64,000 bases of DNA from Pseudomonas aestuarii (lineage in GTDB: Bacteria > Pseudomonadota > Gammaproteobacteria > Pseudomonadales > Pseudomonadaceae). A program made the position numbers and the translations under genes. Shown piece after piece: positions 62,235-64,000 of the stretch; within the stretch, counting starts at the first letter, position 1; every line of letters starts with the position of its first letter. Below the pieces are notes generated by a model. That model saw only the letters and a program-made list of their open reading frames with translations, was not told where the DNA came from and did no database searches. Location of the stretch: assembly GCF_027988105.1 (NCBI RefSeq), contig NZ_JAQJZJ010000006.1, positions 1 to 64,000 on the forward strand. Reading direction: 5' to 3'.

Positions 62235-64000
62235 GCCGATTCTCCTTGGTGGGCAGCAGGCGGGCTAGCAGGTGCAGAAATTGTTGCGCACTGGTGCGCG
62301 ATTTGGCCAGGGAGGCCTCGACCTGGCCGAGGTGCTCGGCAGGCAGGTCCTGTGCGGAGAGTACCACCACGGGCACTCCCGAATGGTGTTGGTGAAGTTC
62401 TTCGAGCAGTTCCAGGCCGTTGCCGTCGGGCAGGCCGAGGTCCAGCAAGATCAGGTCGTAGCTGCCTTGGCTCAACAGCTGACGGGCCTCGGTGAGGCTG
62501 CTGGCAGAGTTGAACTCGGCCAGTGTGCGGCCCTGTTCGGCAATCACCTGGCGCAAGTCGGCATCGTCCTCGATATGCAGTACCCGGGGTTTTTCCGGCA
62601 GCCCGTGCAGGGCCTGGCGCAGGCGGGCCAGCAGGTTGTGGTGGTCGATCGGCTTGTCCAGCCAGTCGATGGCCTGGAAGCTGCCATTCAGGCTCAGGCG
62701 GCCCTCGTCGCAGGCAGCGGAAATCACCAGCACCGGCAGCTCCGCGGTGGTGGGATCGTTGCGCAGCTCGCGGATCAACTGCAGGCCGTTGCCGTCCGGC
62801 AGGCGCAGATCCAGGGTGACGGCGGCGAAGTGGTGCTCGGCCAGCAGGGTTCGGGCCTGTTCCAGGCTGGTCGCCTGCATCACCCGGTAGCCGGCGTGGC
62901 TGAGGAACTGCTGCAGTAACTGGGCGATGTCGGCTTCATCCTCGATCACCAGCAAACTGGGTCGCTGCGCATCTTGGGCGTCGCTCGCCAGGTTCGTGGC
63001 GTCCAGCAGCGGCAGCTCGAACCAGAAGGTTGCCCCCTGGCCCTCGGTCGAGTCGAAGCCGATGCGCCCGCCCATACGTTCGATCAGCTCCTTGCTGATG
63101 GCCAGGCCCAGTCCGGTGCCGCCTTTTTGGCGGCTGTCGGTGGCGTCGGCCTGGGCGAATTTCTGGAACATCCGCTCGCGGAATGCCGCCGAAATCCCGG
63201 GGCCCTGGTCGCTGACGCTGACCCGCAGGCGTTGCTCGCGCACTTCACTGCTCAGGCGCACCTGGGCGCCACGCGGGGAAAACTTGATGGCATTGGAGAG
63301 AAAGTTGGCCAGCACCTGCTGCACGCGCATGGCATCGGCCCGCACCTTGAGTGCCGGCCCCCGCTCTTGCACCAGCTGCACGCCATGCTGGTCGGCATAG
63401 GCCTGGTTGCTCGCCAGGCTCTCCTCGAGCTGGGCGTCCAGCTGCAGACTGTGCAGCTTGAAGTTCATCTTGCCGGCCACCAGCTTGTCCATGTCCAGCA
63501 GGTCGTTGATCAAATGACTCAGGCGCAGGCTGTTGTGATGGGCGATATCGAGCATCTGCCGCATGCTCTCTGGCAGTTCGCCGAGCGCACCGCCCTGGAT
63601 CAGGCCGAGCGAGCCGGAGATCGAGGTCAGCGGTGTGCGCAGCTCATGGCTGACCGTGGAGACGAACTCGCGCTGCATGCGTTCGATACGCTTGCGCTCG
63701 GTGATGTCATGCAGCACCACGACGGCGCCGAGCTGGCGGCCATCGGGGGCATACAGCGGGTCGGCGTTGGCGGTGACAAAGCGGGGCGCCTGGCCCTTGG
63801 CGACTATGCTGATTTCTGCGTCGCGCACTCGCTCGCCCTGCAGGGCTTGCAGCAGGGGGATCTTGGCGTTGGCCAGCGGCGTCAAGCCGTCGGCCTCGAA
63901 CAGGTCGTAGTGGTCGCCCCATTGCTCGGGTGCGAGCTGGCTGACATCGGTGCCATGCCATTGCCGGGCGGTATCGTTGAACAGGGTTAATTGGCCCTGG
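62227..64000 (-). CDS. Hybrid sensor histidine kinase (5' end beyond the window)
   Basis: The frame is open to the right edge (at the edge it reads LTLFNDTARQWHG), so the gene is cut and its N-terminus unseen. From the edge: the end of a PAS domain (HDITERKR), HisKA with VSHELRTPLTS, HATPase with GTGLGLAISKELIERMGG, a REC domain (LLVIEDEADIAQ, LDLRLPDGNG, LDKPID) and a second REC (VLHIEDDADLRQ, LLDLGLPDGNG). The second REC has SLAKS in place of the usual K-P pair. With the two downstream genes it should form a multi-step phosphorelay that controls cyclic di-GMP. Confidence 0.92.
   Translation of the reverse strand, partial: QGQLTLFNDTARQWHGTDVSQLAPEQWGDHYDLFEADGLTPLANAKIPLLQALQGERVRDAEISIVAKGQAPRFVTANADPLYAPDGRQLGAVVVLHDITERKRIERMQREFVSTVSHELRTPLTSISGSLGLIQGGALGELPESMRQMLDIAHHNSLRLSHLINDLLDMDKLVAGKMNFKLHSLQLDAQLEESLASNQAYADQHGVQLVQERGPALKVRADAMRVQQVLANFLSNAIKFSPRGAQVRLSSEVREQRLRVSVSDQGPGISAAFRERMFQKFAQADATDSRQKGGTGLGLAISKELIERMGGRIGFDSTEGQGATFWFELPLLDATNLASDAQDAQRPSLLVIEDEADIAQLLQQFLSHAGYRVMQATSLEQARTLLAEHHFAAVTLDLRLPDGNGLQLIRELRNDPTTAELPVLVISAACDEGRLSLNGSFQAIDWLDKPIDHHNLLARLRQALHGLPEKPRVLHIEDDADLRQVIAEQGRTLAEFNSASSLTEARQLLSQGSYDLILLDLGLPDGNGLELLEELHQHHSGVPVVVLSAQDLPAEHLGQVEASLAKSRTSAQQFLHLLARLLPTKENRHA

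Overview
The window is a high-GC proteobacterial chromosome segment. Gene content and order point to the genus Pseudomonas in the broad sense: a DmpR/sigma-54 phenol regulon, gabD-gabT, ModE-type molybdate control, polyamine oxidation genes and an arsenosugar-type cluster. The assignment rests on gene content only, since there is no rRNA or species marker here.

Left part (1-14.2 kb). A SNF2-family helicase faces a four-gene minus-strand operon that reads YCF48-like lipoprotein, MMPL/RND transporter, DUF1302 and DUF1329. A small LRAT-fold gene follows, then dmpR. The four-gene operon carries its own -24/-12 promoter at 11147-11162. Two DmpR/XylR-like upstream sites stand at the right distance from it, so the operon looks like an unrecognised arm of the phenol regulon.

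Catabolic core (14.2-26.3 kb). This is a complete dmpKLMNOPQBCDEFGHI operon. It encodes the multicomponent phenol hydroxylase, the catechol 2,3-dioxygenase with its repair ferredoxin, and the whole meta-cleavage route to pyruvate and acetyl-CoA. dmpR is divergent, and a sigma-54 promoter, two upstream sites and an IHF site lie between. Hairpins sit between dmpN and dmpO and, with a T-tract, between dmpH and dmpI.

Island scar (26.5-29.3 kb). A tRNA-Arg(CCG) on the minus strand and a degenerate copy of its 3' end bound a 2.6 kb remnant. It holds one unrecognised gene of about 670 codons and no integrase.

Middle part (29.6-45.7 kb). gabD and gabT come first, then a BLUF photoreceptor gene with two 11-bp direct repeats of CarH/LitR type upstream. 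Next is a tightly overlapping arsenosugar-type operon: arsS, symporter, metallophosphoesterase, TVP38-flavoprotein fusion and DUF3047. It meets tail to tail a desaturase-like membrane di-iron enzyme, flavodoxin-fold reductase and rubredoxin set. An AraC regulator and an FAD reductase are divergent from that set, and a chemoreceptor with a C-terminal sensor follows.

Right part (45.7-64 kb). It holds a MerR/ene-reductase pair with a 19-bp-spacer promoter, a chemoreceptor gene scar, two gamma-glutamylputrescine-oxidase-like flavoproteins, modABC behind a perfect ModE-type palindrome, chrA-rhodanese, a Gfa-type protein and a PuuA/PuuR/PuuB-like cluster. It ends with a hybrid kinase, a response regulator and an Hpt-REC-REC-GGDEF protein that look like one phosphorelay. 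The kinase gene is cut by the right edge.
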